Positions 21,492-36,000 of a stretch of 64,000 nt of DNA are shown piece by piece. A program made the position numbers and the translations under genes. The notes under the pieces are model-generated. The model made no database searches. It was given only the letters and a program-made list of their open reading frames with translations, and was not told the origin of the DNA. The stretch's first letter is position 1, and each line of letters begins with the position of its first letter. This DNA is from Steromphala cineraria (Eukaryota; Mollusca; Gastropoda; Trochida; Trochidae), in NCBI GenBank assembly GCA_916613615.1, contig OU744736.1, forward strand, positions 7,466,224 to 7,530,223. The letters run 5' to 3'.

Positions 21492-22157
21492 ACGGAAGCC
21501 CTGTGGGTTAGAATAGTCTAGTATACAACCAATCTCCAAAATCACAGAACAATTGAACATTTTATTTAACTGTTAGTAGTGTTCAACCAAAAAATACAGA
21601 CTCTTTTTTAACTTTTTACACTTAAAAATCATAGATATTGTAAATTGTTTTACAGAAGACGCAGATATGCTCTAGACATAAATAACCAGGGGAAATTAGC
21701 AGCTTTTTTGGAGGTAAAAATTTGGTTCGTTTTGTTTTTTGAAGACTACGGGTTGTTCAATTAGTGACAATCCGTATTATCTTTACACTCGTTATACTCG
21801 TTAAGAGTTTTAGGGTAGTCTTGCTATTTTGCATTTGCACTTAATTAAAGTTTATTGGTCTGTATATGATAATTTAAGAATCAAATAAATTTACCCTCTG
21901 TGCGGTCTGCTGGAATATAACCAGATGTTTACCGACAATGTTCATATAAACTATGTATAATGATTTCAGTTACAAAGTGATAACCTTTATTGACAATAAG
22001 TTTATCAAGATCACCAAAACTAATACCAAACATGTTTTTGTGTTATAAACAATAATCAGTAAATAATATCCTTATGGATTTATCTTATGTAATTTATCTT
22101 ATGTTACGTAATGTATAAACATGCCCATATTGCCAATTAGAATTGTACTACACTCAC

Positions 22158-22325
22158 CATGTTTCTGTGGGGCAGCCTGTGTGACATAGATGTATCGACA
22201 GTGAATAAGCTCTTGTCCTGTAGCGATCTCCCGTTTTGAAGTGACGTTGATTGTAACAGCTCTTTCTACGGGCGCGTTTCTTGTCCAAGTCGCACGAGTC
22301 CAAGTCAAGAAGCATACCATGAATA
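22158..22325 (-). other. Candidate upstream exon of the fucosyltransferase gene
   Basis: Ends AAACATG|GTGAGTG, a strong donor. Joined to the acceptor at 21500 it would give an ATG at the very end of the exon followed in frame by GFRMLKMISL, adding four residues to the cytoplasmic tail. The 5' limit shown is arbitrary. Inference only. Confidence 0.35.
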
Positions 22326-24239
22326 CACGGCACGTGTCTTTAACTGTGTTTGTCTCGTTGCTGTAGACACTTGTAGATTGACTATTATACAGTTTACTCC
22401 TTTAAATGGTCGCTGAATCCTTTTTCTGTTGTGTAAGTGAACTATAAAATTTGAAATGAGAATACCATCTTCATAACATGTGTTTGAGATGTAATCATTC
22501 TTGTTGTCACGCCGCAACAGAGTTCCATTTCATATAATTCAATATTACGTCACTCAATTTATTTTGACGAAATCTTTTTTAAAATGTTACAATTAGGTGT
22601 GAAACTATGCCCTTGACAAAACATGTGTTCTGGATTGTTCAAATGTCAAACGTCTACATGTATACGTACATATCCATTGGGCTATTCATCAATCAAAATA
22701 ACTCTGCACTGTTTTTGTAAGTACTTTGACAATCTTGAAAGGATCAAAACTCGAACACTATTTCTGCCTTCCGAACATGACAATCTTCTGAAATAGGTAC
22801 ATTATATCAAGGATATTCGCTTGATACTATCTTATCATTCGGCCATAAAATATGTCAAATACTACTTCATTATCTTTCTATGGTAAACATGTTCCTGCAT
22901 TTAGAGCCAAACATATACCATTTTCATGTGGTTTGGTTATTAACAAACATATAAATTATGTACACTTGCCAATATATTTCAATTTAATTTATCCAGTTGA
23001 CGTATCAGCTTACTTATTAACAAAAACTAATGTAACTTTACAAATATCGGTATAGTTTTATTTGTTTGTTTCAACAATTAATACCTCTCTATATCAAGCG
23101 TGAACACGGCCAATTGGTGAAATATTTCCTAAGCGGCGTTAATTTCAAAATCACTTACTCATTCTATCAAGAGAGGTACTATGAATAAAGTACCACTTGT
23201 AATATTTGTTCCATTACAATTATATACTTTATAGAAAATACTAATTAAGAAAGTTTTAAACAAATAAATAATTACTATTCATTTAATGGCAGACAGTAAA
23301 GATATCTGTTCTTCATAAATGCCTCTCAAACGAACATAATCCATGTTGATAATAATATGAATCATTTTGCTGCTTATTCATCCTTTGGTGTGATTTGAGA
23401 AATCATACCGCTCATCACGTAGAAAGCTTTTGGCCAGTCAAACGTAGGAGATAATACGCAATTTCGTAACTATGCAAAACCATGACATAAGGTCAAAAGG
23501 ACATTCTATAGAATACCGCTCTTTATTCATTTATAGATTAATAGACTATTCTTCTCAAATTTCCATTTAATGCTCTTAGGAAGGATGTATTTTCGTAATG
23601 GCCCTTTTCAAATATCCTTGTTTTAAGGGTGAGATGTTTACATTGAATATTGTGTGTTTTAAGTAATTCGTTAGCCAAATCTAGATTTTGGTAGTATAAG
23701 GAAGACATTTTCGACGTTTACACTTACTGCACACTAAACACAATGGTCAAATCATTGTACAGCACTGATTAAATGAAGTAGATTGTCTTCGTAAGTCCTC
23801 GTGGACTAACGACTTGCATCATAATGCGAGATTTTATAGCCGTCTCATGCTTTCTGAAGAAAGCAAAGCAAGGCTCAAAGGAATACATGCGATGTTGTTC
23901 AGTAATTTTGACAGATAAAAACGTTCGATATAAGGACATAACGTAAGGAAATTCTGGTACTCCTCTTTCCATGAGACTGGGTCTTTGCTTTGACGAAAAA
24001 ACCTCCGGATCATGATATTTCTCTCTCTTCACATTCCCCTAGACTGTATTTAATATTATTTGATAATATTTCAAAGCATTTGAAAGTGAAAATGACATAT
24101 TATATCAGAGGTACGTAATATCTTCATGTTCAAACAATAATATTTTACCGACTTTTCATCTTGTGCGCATATTGACATTTTGTTTAAGTTTCTGTTTCCG
24201 TAGCCAGTCTAGGCCTCGATAGCACACAACACAGTGCAA
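22326..24239. other. Intergenic, no feature seen
   Basis: AT-rich DNA between divergent genes; only short spurious frames, no repeat structure noticed. Confidence 0.55.
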
Positions 24240-24478
24240 GCTATATGCTTCAAACGCCTTATTGTGTACGTCTGTATGATAAAGCAGCGATAGTGATTAC
24301 CTGTACATTTCAATGACAGTGTTGTGATTAACCGTGGTGTATTCACTCGTTGCATTCCTGTCAGTGACAACCAACTCTCAATGGGTGACAGATTGGTGCA
24401 GCGATTCAGGTAGAGTCGTCACGCCTCATTGACTCGGGACGCTCAGGTAGTTTACCTGTCACAGGTGATATTATCAAG
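24240..24478 (+). other. Candidate 5' untranslated exon of the BTB-PHR gene
   Basis: A less AT-rich patch ends in ATTATCAAG|GTAAGTC, a near-consensus donor, upstream of the coding exon whose acceptor (TTACCAG) precedes the ATG directly. No long frame. The left limit is a guess. Confidence 0.3.
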
Positions 24479-26861
24479 GTAAGTCAAATCTTATTGTCTT
24501 GACCTAATTTCTCCAGGAGCGTTCATAGTCATGATCTACTATTTCTCATTTATGACAAGATTACGATAGTGTCTACACGTGTACATTTCAAGTGATAATT
24601 ATTTCTGAGCATAGATGGTATGTGTCAATTCTTTACATGCGACAACAGTACAAATTCGTTGCACCTAAAATGGACGCTGTTGATTGAAAATAATATTGTT
24701 TTTGATATTATGTTACAATTTCAATCAATTGTTAAATCGTCAACATGTAACTACTAAACAAATGAGCAAGATCCCATATAGAAAACGTTCAATAAGCTTT
24801 AAGCAAAACTTGTCATACTATATTTGCAGAATCAAATTAACGGTCGACTTCAATACATATCTTTTCAACAAATGGGTATATGTCTAAACAACATTTGTTT
24901 GTGACAGCTCCTCTATAATGATAACAGATATGATAGGATAGCGAGTTGTACTATGAAAATGAGATCCATATTTTGACTGGTCCCATCCAGTGACTCACTC
25001 CACTCCGCTCGACCTCCCAGCGTGATAGACGGGCCTCGATGACACAACCGCCACATCAACCACATAAAATCATTTATACTTCAAAATACCGCATTTCCTC
25101 GAAATTGACACCTTGTCGTCTATTTCTTCAATTTCCCACTTCTCTCAAGAGAGTGCCATATTCAGGAATTGTTTGGATTCGTTGTTTTTTATTCGCGATA
25201 AAATATACCAAAAACGATGTGGCTTGGTCAATAAATTTAGAAAACATTTACACACTTTTTGTTTGATAAAAAGTATTAAATTCAATAGTTATACTTGTGA
25301 GATCCCACAGCGCTCTCTGTAACGCCCTGCAATGATTTACCTTCAGAATCTGCTTCTTAATTTCATTAACAGATGTTACTCAACTCATAAACAACAATAA
25401 CATTCACGATCTTTATGTACAGTCAACGGAATTAGCTGAAAAGGTTTGTGTAATTATATTAAAGCAAAAGGGGTAAAGGTGAGATTGGAGGCAAAGTGTT
25501 TGGTTGCAACTGTAGCAGTATCTGCACCAAGCCCATGACGACTGTTATAAACTATTTGGATGTTTTAATTTGCTAAAGGGTGAATACAATAGATTTGCAA
25601 AGTCTTTACGATTAAGGTGTTGGACAAGATATCAAATGTCCTTCAATGACATTTAGAGGCTGGTGTACAAGATATAATTATTCAAAGATATATTGAAACA
25701 TAAAGCCATCGTTATACTATCAACAAACTAGGATTGCCGTGGCAGTAAACAGGTCTTCATGGTTTTCTTTGACCTAAATGTTTAACGGTCAATGTCCGTC
25801 TGTTCACTGAGGACGTCTTCTCTTATCAGGACTAGAGTATCATCATGATAATCAACTTTCATTTCCTCACCATACCAATCAATGGAGAATATTTTGCCAA
25901 TTTAGGAAAACAATTTGGTGAGAATATATATAATAGGTTAAGACATCAAGGTTAAAATGCAATAATTTCACGATATTTCAAATGTTTGCCTTTTAAGAAC
26001 TAAATATAGTTGTTTTATGATCAGATGAAACATAAATGAATTGTTTTATTACTCTTTACATTAAACTTGAAACCCATAGTTAAATGTCACTGTGGTGAAG
26101 TTACCATGGTCCACGAATCATAAATGAAAATGAAGAGTTTGAGAAAAGTGAAATGTTAACTGCTTCTTTAAAAGGAAAGATGTTCTTGAAAATCTGTCAT
26201 TTGTTTCTTTCATTGATTAGAGAACTTGAGGAAATACCAATTGAAAATTAAACACGCACATGAATTTCAATGTTTTTTAAATCAACCTAATGTTTCTATT
26301 TATATGATAATTGATCTGCAATTGACATTGACATTGTTTTGCTAGAAATGGGGAACAAGTTGCAGATATAAATTGGTATATGGTGACATGCCCAGTTAGT
26401 CCTGAATCTCAGTAAGTGCCGATGACGCTATTTGTTGCCAAGTATCTGGTTAAAGTTTCGGATTTCATCTAAAGGGACTACAATTTGAGTTTGACTTGAC
26501 TTAAAGTTTCTGAAATGGGACAGGAAACTTCCCATATCAATCTTTTAAAAACGCTTCCTTATACGCCCTGGCGAATTGATCCTTATCCGCTTTCTATGAT
26601 GTCTCGGTGGGCCGTTCGTTTAACCTGCTTATTTAGCATCTTACTAAGACCACCTTTCCATCTTTACTCAATTGGCAGTAAAGTATATGCTATTCATATT
26701 CCTCTCGACTTGATTAACTGCTGATTGATGAAGAACGTTCATGTTGGACAATAAAACACATTGTGCAGCTCTTTTTTTGACTTAAAGTAATATTTCTTTT
26801 TAATATAATTTGATTATTTGTTAAGATGATGAGTTCAATAATATATATTTTAATTTACCAG

Positions 26862-27145
26862 ATGGCGATTCCAACGAAACCTATCAGAACTAAACACATT
26901 GGATCGGTGGAAAACTGGCAGAGCGGGAAAAGTGTTGAACAATGTAATCTGCGCATGCTCACATCAGAAACGGCGTGTGACATTTCGTTTCTTGTTGGTG
27001 GAGATCAGGTTTTGGTCAGCGCACACCGCTTCGTACTCATCAGCCGCAGTTGCGTATTTGCCGCCATCTTGTCTGACGCACTACAGGAAGATACGGACAT
27101 GGCCATACCGGATATTGACCCAGAAGATTTCCATTCATTCCTTGT
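26862..27145 (+). CDS. BTB-PHR gene, coding exon 1
   Basis: 284 nt, start codon to donor CTTGT|GTGAGTG; carries most of the BTB domain. Exits in phase 2. Confidence 0.85.
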
Positions 27146-28923
27146 GTGAGTGAATACTAAATGAAGCAGCTAAAAAAGGAACCTCGATATCCTTAGTGAG
27201 GTCTTTGTTCTTATCCTTAGTGAAGTCTAGTTTTGAACATGTTCTACTTAAAACTCAAGAATCTTGATTCACACAAGCAATTGAGATATTTTTGTTCCCC
27301 GAAATAAAGATATTTTCCAACGTTTTTGTTTGGTGACATTGGTTACATAACGCCTGTAACGTGTTCCCAAATGCCTTCTCTTTCATTCGACAACGATCTT
27401 ACACATATGTCACCCTCATAATTAGGGCAATTTGAGTCTTACGGCGTCATGGCTAGACGGAAGTGCCTAAATAGGTTGCGACCTCCTCTTTCATTGGTCA
27501 TCTTCCACATGGAATAGGTTTGTTTGGGCTTTTCGGACCAATAAGCAAGGAGATCGCGCATTTTTGGTACAGTACACTGTTCGAAAGCTGAGATACTACA
27601 ACTGCTATTTATAACTTTTCTATTGCATTAACGCCCAGTATTGAATGTTTCAGATACATGTACACAAACGACACTGAGGTTGGTCCACGGAACGCCACCA
27701 CCCTGCTCTACGCGGCCCGGAAGTATGGAGTCGGCGGACTGGAGGACAAATGTGTCACCTACCTCAAACGAAATCTCTCCCCGAAAAATGCCTGCATCAT
27801 TCTGGAGGCTGCATTCCAGTCAGACCAGACGAAACTGTACGGCAAAGCCATGAAGGTCATCTTGAACAACGGAGAAGAATGTCTCAGGTCTCCGGGTTTC
27901 TTGACGCTGAGCCAAGAGTGTGTCAACCAGATCGTCCGATCCGATGATTTGGTCTCAGACGAGAGCGTCGTGTTTGAGTCTATCAATTCCTGGGCGGAAG
28001 AGGAGTGCAGGCGCCAGGAGAAGGAACCGTCACCCAGGAACAAACGCGATGTGCTCGGCGTCATAATCAAGGGTGTCCGTTTCACACTTATGAAGTCAAA
28101 ATACTTTGTAGATACGGTCGGAAACACGCATTTGTTGGGGGAAGATGAGCGGTTGAAGATCATAGTTCACAACATGTTCCCGGATAGGAGTGTGAGTCCA
28201 TTCAACAAAAATGAGCGCAGACGATATGTGGAGAGCTCCCAGGCTAGTACAAGAAGCACCGGAAGTAAGACCAACCGAGATAGTGTCAGCAGTCGAGATG
28301 ATTTCTCCGAGAAGAGGTCGAGGGGAAGTCTTACTCACCGAGGATTTACCGACCATTACCGGAGGGAGGAAGTCAGCGAGAGTGATGACGTCATACAGAG
28401 GACACCAAGCAGGGAAAGCAGAAGGAGAGAGAAACATCAACGGAAGAAGAAAGACAAAAAGAGGAGGTACAAAAGAACTGAAAACCGTTTCCGAATACAA
28501 TCTTTCGGGCGCGCATGTCGTGGCCGCGAATGGGAGCCGGTTAAGTTCCGCTGTAAACAGGAAATTCAGCTTTTTGGTTTTCTTATGTTTGGGCCGTGTG
28601 ATGACGAAGTAGCTACCTATGACGTCGAGGCTCATCTTGCTGACGAATATGGTGAAGTTGTTGAGGGAACTGGGGTGGACTCTCGTTATACCGCCAGGAA
28701 AGAAGACGTTATATTCGAGGTGACCTTTCCATCACCTATTTACCTTACTCCCCGGAAATGGTACACACTGAACGTCCTCATTAGCGGACCGCCATCCATG
28801 TACGGAAGTGACGTTAAAGAACACATGGTATCCCACGGGGTTACATTCGAATTCCAGAACGTTGAGTCTCACGCTTTCAGAAACAACCAAAATCAAGTTC
28901 CTTACCTCCTCTTCCGCACTTAA
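26862..28923 (+). CDS. BTB-BACK-PHR protein (BTBD1/2/3/6 group) with basic linker
   Basis: Likely Cullin-3 substrate adaptor. Two coding exons, 26862-27145 and 27654-28923, join in phase 2 (donor CTTGT|GTGAGT, acceptor TTTCAG|ATAC) to give 517 residues. BTB domain about 37-135 (CDISFLVGG, HRFVLISRS, YMYTNDTEV), BACK about 135-270 (NLSPKNACIILEAAF, INSWAEEE), PHR about 374-517 (RIQSFGRACRGREW, LFGFLMFGP, YTLNVLISGPPSMYG, VPYLLFRT). Between BACK and PHR lies a roughly 100-residue, highly charged Ser/Arg/Lys-rich segment containing KKKDKKRRYKR, which BTBD3/6 proteins normally lack or keep short. The start sits right after an acceptor-like TTTACCAG, so a noncoding first exon is expected. It could be a lineage-specific paralogue rather than a BTBD6 orthologue. 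Confidence 0.9.
27654..28923 (+). CDS. BTB-PHR gene, coding exon 2
   Basis: 1270 nt from acceptor ATGTTTCAG to the TAA at 28921-28923; end of BTB, BACK, charged linker and PHR. Higher GC than its surroundings, as expected of coding DNA. Confidence 0.92.
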
Positions 28924-30026
28924 GCCTCAGCTATAACAGGCACAATCGCTAAAAAGTTGACTTATGGGGTATCTTGTTTATAACCGAAACCTTTCTGAAC
29001 ACATTTTGAAGCGGTATAGCTAAAATCATAAAAATGGCAAATGAAAAGCCCCACACCCTAATCCTACTGCTCACTTGCGTATATACAAAATATCCTAAAA
29101 GGAACTGTCCTTTCGAGGCAGACAATTAAGCGAGGCTTGTTTGCGTCTGAAGATCACTTGAAACTGAACCCTCCAATGGGTTATTTCCTATTCTGACCTC
29201 AGAAAGATAGGATGCATATAGAAAGTTTGTTTCAAATGCATATCGGTGATAACAAACTCAAAATATTATTTTCAAGTGTTGGTATTTTCAGGGTTTTGAC
29301 TTCTAAAAGAAATCCATAATACTCTCTTGGTATAGCTCAAGACAAATTCAATGAACTTTTAATCACTAATGATATTTGTCTGTTAAGTAGTATTTATTTT
29401 AGAACTGACTTGTCCATGATTATGTCCTTAGTTTATATGTTGAATGCGTTGATGTTGTTAAATTGTTAAAGGAACTGGCAAGGTCAGATGCAAAAATAAA
29501 ACAGATAACCTTTCATTAATTGTTTTACTGTTGGGATCATTTCCTGATTGTCTATGCCAACAAATGGTGTCGTTTGACTGACATCGAGATATTTTGCATA
29601 TTATTTCAAAATCCGCATCTCCACCATTTTATATTCTCAAACCTCATGTAATATTGTTATATTTTGTCCTGTATATGCTCGGACCTATCTATCTTATTGG
29701 ACATGTTAAACTTGTATTTGACGTTACTCAACGTCAATGCTGTACCTATCTATTTTGGGGAATGTATTAAGTATGAGGTACCGTTTGGTGTTTAAAGATA
29801 CATGTTCATTCATTAAACATATTGAAACTAAGTGGATTTTCGTCCAAGAGAGACATAACACATACAAATGTATCATTCTCACATTTAATCAAACATCTTC
29901 GAAGAAACATCTACGGCCATTCAACATCGCGAACATCTCTTTCAATGGGTGGCTTTATACACCAAACCTCCACATCCCCATCTTCTGAATGATAGACATA
30001 TCCGCATATTAGTATATTCATTAAAC
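28924..30026. other. 3' flank of the BTB-PHR gene up to the satellite
   Basis: Probable 3' untranslated region then AT-rich spacer. No other feature seen. Confidence 0.5.
29495..29500 (+). terminator. Candidate poly(A) signal of the BTB-PHR gene
   Basis: AATAAA 571 bases after the stop codon. No transcript evidence; position plausible. Confidence 0.35.
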
Positions 30027-33000
30027 CTAACGCATTGAACGGATAGAATAGAAGTTTCAGTCCACATGCCCATAGAACATACATTAACTTCAGCATTGAA
30101 CGGAGAGAATAGAAGATTCAGTCCACATGCCCATAGAACATACATTGACATCAGGATTGAACGGAGAGAATAGAAGTTTCAGTCCACATGCCCATAGAAC
30201 ATACCTTAACTTCACCTTTGAACGTAGAGAATAGAAGTTTCAGTCCACATGCCCATAGAACATACATTAACTTCACCTTTGAACGGAGAAAATAGAAGTT
30301 TCAGTCCACATGCCCATAGAACATACATTAACATCAGCATTGAACGGAGAAAATAGAAGTTTCAGTCCACATGCCCATAGAACATACATTAACTTCACCT
30401 TTGAACGGAGAAAATAGAAGTTTCAGTCCACATGCCCATAGAACATACATTAACATCAGCATTGAACGGAGAAAATAGAAGTTTCAGTCCACATGCCCAT
30501 AGAACATACATTAACTTCACCTTTGAACGGAGAAAATAGAAGTTTCAGTCCACATGCCCATAGAACATACATTAACATCAACATTGAACGGAGAAAATAG
30601 AAGTTTCAGTCCACATGCCCATAGAACATACATTAACATCAACATTGAACGGATAAAATAGAAGTTTCAGTCCACATGCCCATAGAACATATATTAACAT
30701 CAGCCTTGAACGGAGAAAATAGAAGATTCAGTCCACATGCCCATAGAACATACATTAACTTCACCTTTGAACGGAGAAAATAGAAGTTTCAGTCCACATG
30801 CCCATAGAACATACATTAACATCAACATTGAACGGAGAAAATAGAAGTTTCAGTCCACATGCCAATAGAACATACATTAACATCAACATTGAACGGAGAA
30901 AATAGAAGTTTCAGTCCACATGCCCATAGAACATACATTAACATCAACATTGAACGGAGAAAATAGAAGTTTCAGTCCACATGCCAATAGAACATACATT
31001 AACATCAACATTGAACGGAGAAAGTAGAAGTTTCAGTCCACATGCCAATAGAACATACATTAACATCAACATTGAACGGAGAAAATAGAAGATTCAGTCC
31101 ACATGCCAATAGAACATACATTAACGTCAGCATTGAACGGAGAGAATAGAAGATTCAGTCCACATGCCCATAGAACATATATTAACATCAGCATTGAACG
31201 GAGAAAATAGAAGTTTCAGTCCACATGCCCATAGAACATACATTAACTTCACCTTTGAACGGAGAAAATAGAAGATTCAGTCCACATGCCAATAGAACAT
31301 ACATTAACATCAGCATTGAACGGAGAAAATAGAAGATTCAGTCCATATGCCCATAGAACATACATTAACATCAGCATTAAACGGAGAAAATAGAAGTTTC
31401 AGTCCACATGCCCATAGAACATACATTAACTTCACCTTTGAAAGGAGAAAATAGAAGTTTCAGTCCACATGCCCATAGAACATACATTAACTTCACCTTT
31501 GAACGGAGAAAATAGAAGTTTCAGTCCACATGCCCATAGAACATACATTAACTTCACCTTTGAACGGAGAAAATAGAAGTTTCAGTCCACATGCCCATAG
31601 AACATACATTAACATCAACATTGAACGGAAAATAGAAGATTCAGTCCACATGCCCATAGAACATACATTAACATCAGCATTGAACGGAAAATAGAAGATT
31701 CAGTCCACATGCCCATAGAACATACATTAACATCAACATTGAACGGAAAATAGAAGATTCAGTCAACATGCCCATAGAACATACATTAACATCAGCATTG
31801 AACGGAGGGAATAGAAGATTAAGTCCACATGCCCATAGAACATACATTAACATCAACATTGAATGGAAAATAGAAGATTCAGTCAACATGCCCATAGAAC
31901 ATACATTAACATCAGCATTGAACGGAGAGAATAGAAGATTCAGTCCACTTGCCCATAGAACATACATTAACATCAGCATTGAACGGAAAATAGAAGATTC
32001 AGTCAACATGCCCATAGAACATACATTAACATCAACATTGAACGGAGAAAATAGAAGATTCAGTCCACATGCCCATAGAACATACATTTACTTCAGCATT
32101 GAACGGAGAAAATAGAAGATTAAGTCAACATGCCAATAGAACATACATTAACATCAGCATTGAACGGAGAGAATAGAAGATTAAGTCCACATGCCCATAG
32201 AACATACATTAACATCAACATTGAACGGAGAGAATAGAAGATTAAGTCCACATGCCCATAGAACATACATTAACATCAACATTGAACGGAAAATAGAAGA
32301 TTAAGTCAACATGCCAATAGAACATACATTAACTTCACCTTTGAACGGAGAAAATAGAAGTTTCAGTCCACATGCCCATAGAACATACATTAACTTCACC
32401 TTTGAACGGAGAAAATAGAAGTTTCAGTCCACATGCCCATAGAACATACATTAACATCAACATTGAACGGAAAATAGAAGATTCAGTCCACATGCCCATA
32501 GAACATACATTAACATCAGCATTGAACGGAAAATAGAAGATTCAGTCCACATGCCCATAGAACATACATTAACATCAACATTGAACGGAAAATAGAAGAT
32601 TAAGTCCACATGCCCATAGAACATACATTAACATCAACATTGAACGGAAAATAGAAGATTCAGTCCACATGCCCATAGAACATATATTAACATCAGCCTT
32701 GAACGGAAAATAGAAGATTCAGTCAACATGCCCATAGAACATACATTAACATCAGCATTGAACGGAAGGAATAGAAGATTAAGTCCACATGCCCATAGAA
32801 CATACATTAACATCAACATTGAATGGAAAATAGAAGATTCAGTCAACATGCCCATAGAACATACATTAACATCAGCATTGAACGGAGAGAATAGAAGATT
32901 CAGTCCACTTGCCCATAGAACATACATTAACATCAACATTGAACGGAAAATAGAAGATTCAGTCAACATGCCCATAGAACATACATTTACTTCAGCATTG

Positions 33001-36000
33001 AACGGAGAAAATAGAAGATTAAGTCAACATGCCAATAGAACATACATTAACATCAGCATTGAACGGAGAGAATAGAAGATTAAGTCCACATGCCCATAGA
33101 ACATACATTAACATCAACATTGAACGGAAAATAGAAGATTCAGTCAACATGCCCATAGACCATACATTAACATCAGCATTGAACGGAGAGAATAGAAGAT
33201 TAAGTCCACATGCCCATAGAACATACATTAACATCAACATTGAACGGAAAAAAGAAGATTAAGTCAACATGCCAATAGAACATACATTAACTTCACCTTT
33301 GAACGGAGAAAATAGAAGATTAAGTCAACATGCCAATAGAACATACATTAACATCAGCATTGAACGGAGAGAATAGAAGATTAAGTCCACATGCCCATAG
33401 AACATACATTAACATCAACATTGAACGGAGAGAATAGAAGATTAAGTCCACATGCCCATAGAACATACATTAACATCAACATTGAACGGAAAATAGAAGA
33501 TTAAGTCAACATGCCAATAGAACATACATTAACTTCACCTTTGAACGGAGAAAATAGAAGATTAAGTCAACATGCCAATAGAACATACATTAACATCAAC
33601 ATTGAACGGAAAATAGAAGATTCAGTCCACATGCCCATAGAACATACATTAACATCAGCATTGAACGGAAAATAGAAGATTCAGTCAACATGCCCATAGT
33701 ACATACATTAACATCAACATTGAACGGAGAAAATAGAAGATTCAGTCCACATGCCCATAGAACATACATTAACATCAACATTGAACGGAAAATAGAAGAT
33801 TCAGTCAACATGCCAATAGAACATACATTAACATCAGCATTGAACGGAGAGAATAGAAGATTAAGTCCACATGCCCATAGAACATACATTAACATCAACA
33901 TTGAACGGAAAATAGAAGATTCAGTCAACATGCCCATAGACCATACATTAACATCAGCATTGAACGGAGAGAATAGAAGATTAAGTCCACATGCCCATAG
34001 AACATACATTAACATCAACATTGAACGGAAAAAAGAAGATTAAGTCAACATGCCAATAGAACATACATTAACTTCACCTTTGAACGGAGAAAATAGAAGA
34101 TTAAGTCAACATGCCAATAGAACATACATTAACATCAGCATTGAACGGAGAGAATAGAAGATTAAGTCCACATGCCCATAGAACATACATTAACATCAAC
34201 ATTGAACGGAGAGAATAGAAGATTAAGTCCACATGCCCATAGAACATACATTAACATCAACATTGAACGGAAAATAGAAGATTAAGTCAACATGCCAATA
34301 GAACATACATTAACTTCACCTTTGAACGGAGAAAATAGAAGATTAAGTCAACATGCCAATAGAACATACATTAACATCAACATTGAACGGAAAATAGAAG
34401 ATTCAGTCCACATGCCCATAGAACATACATTAACATCAGCATTGAACGGAGAGAATAGAAGATTAAGTCCACATGCCCATAGAACATACATTAACATCAA
34501 CATTGAACGGAAAATAGAAGATTAAGTCCACATGCCCATAGAACATACATTAACATCAACATTGAACGGAAAATAGAAGATTAAGTCCACATGCCCATAG
34601 AACATACATTAACTTCACCTTTGAACGGAAAAAATAGAAGATTAAGTCAACATGCCAATAGAACATACATTAACATCAGCATTGAACGGAGAGAATAGAA
34701 GATTAAGTCCACATGCCCATAGAACATACATTAACATCAACATTGAACGGAAAATAGAAGATTAAGTCAACATGCCAATAGAACATACATTAACTTCACC
34801 TTTGAACGGAGAAAATAGAAGATTAAGTCAACATGCCAATAGAACATACATTAACATCAACATTGAACGGAAAATAGAAGATTCAGTCCACATGCCCATA
34901 GAACATACATTAACATCAGCATTGAACGGAAAATAGAAGATTCAGTCAACATGCCCATAGTACATACATTAACATCAACATTGAACGGAGAAAATAGAAG
35001 ATTCAGTCCACATGCCCATAGAACATACATTTACTTCAGCATTGAACGGAGAAAATAGAAGATTAAGTCAACATGCCAATAGAACATACATTAACATCAG
35101 CATTGAACGGAGAGAATAGAAGATTAAGTCCACATGCCCATAGAACATACATTAACATCAACATTGAACGGAAAATAGAAGATTCAGTCAACATGCCCAT
35201 AGACCATACATTAACATCAGCATTGAACGGAGAGAATAGAAGATTAAGTCCACATGCCCATAGAACATACATTAACATCAACATTGAACGGAAAAAAGAA
35301 GATTAAGTCAACATGCCAATAGAACATACATTAACTTCACCTTTGAACGGAGAAAATAGAAGATTAAGTCAACATGCCAATAGAACATACATTAACATCA
35401 GCATTGAACGGAGAGAATAGAAGATTAAGTCCACATGCCCATAGAACATACATTAACATCAACATTGAACGGAGAGAATAGAAGATTAAGTCCACATGCC
35501 CATAGAACATACATTAACATCAACATTGAACGGAAAATAGAAGATTAAGTCAACATGCCAATAGAACATACATTAACTTCACCTTTGAACGGAGAAAATA
35601 GAAGATTAAGTCAACATGCCAATAGAACATACATTAACATCAACATTGAACGGAAAATAGAAGATTCAGTCCACATGCCCATAGAACATACATTAACATC
35701 AGCATTGAACGGAGAGAATAGAAGATTAAGTCCACATGCCCATAGAACATACATTAACATCAACATTGAACGGAAAATAGAAGATTAAATCCACATGCCC
35801 ATAGAACATACATTAACATCAACATTGAACGGAAAATAGAAGATTAAGTCCACATGCCCATAGAACATACATTAACTTCACCTTTGAACGGAAAAAATAG
35901 AAGATTAAGTCAACATGCCAATAGAACATACATTAACATCAGCATTGAACGGAGAGAATAGAAGATTAAGTCCACATGCCCATAGAACATACATTAACAT

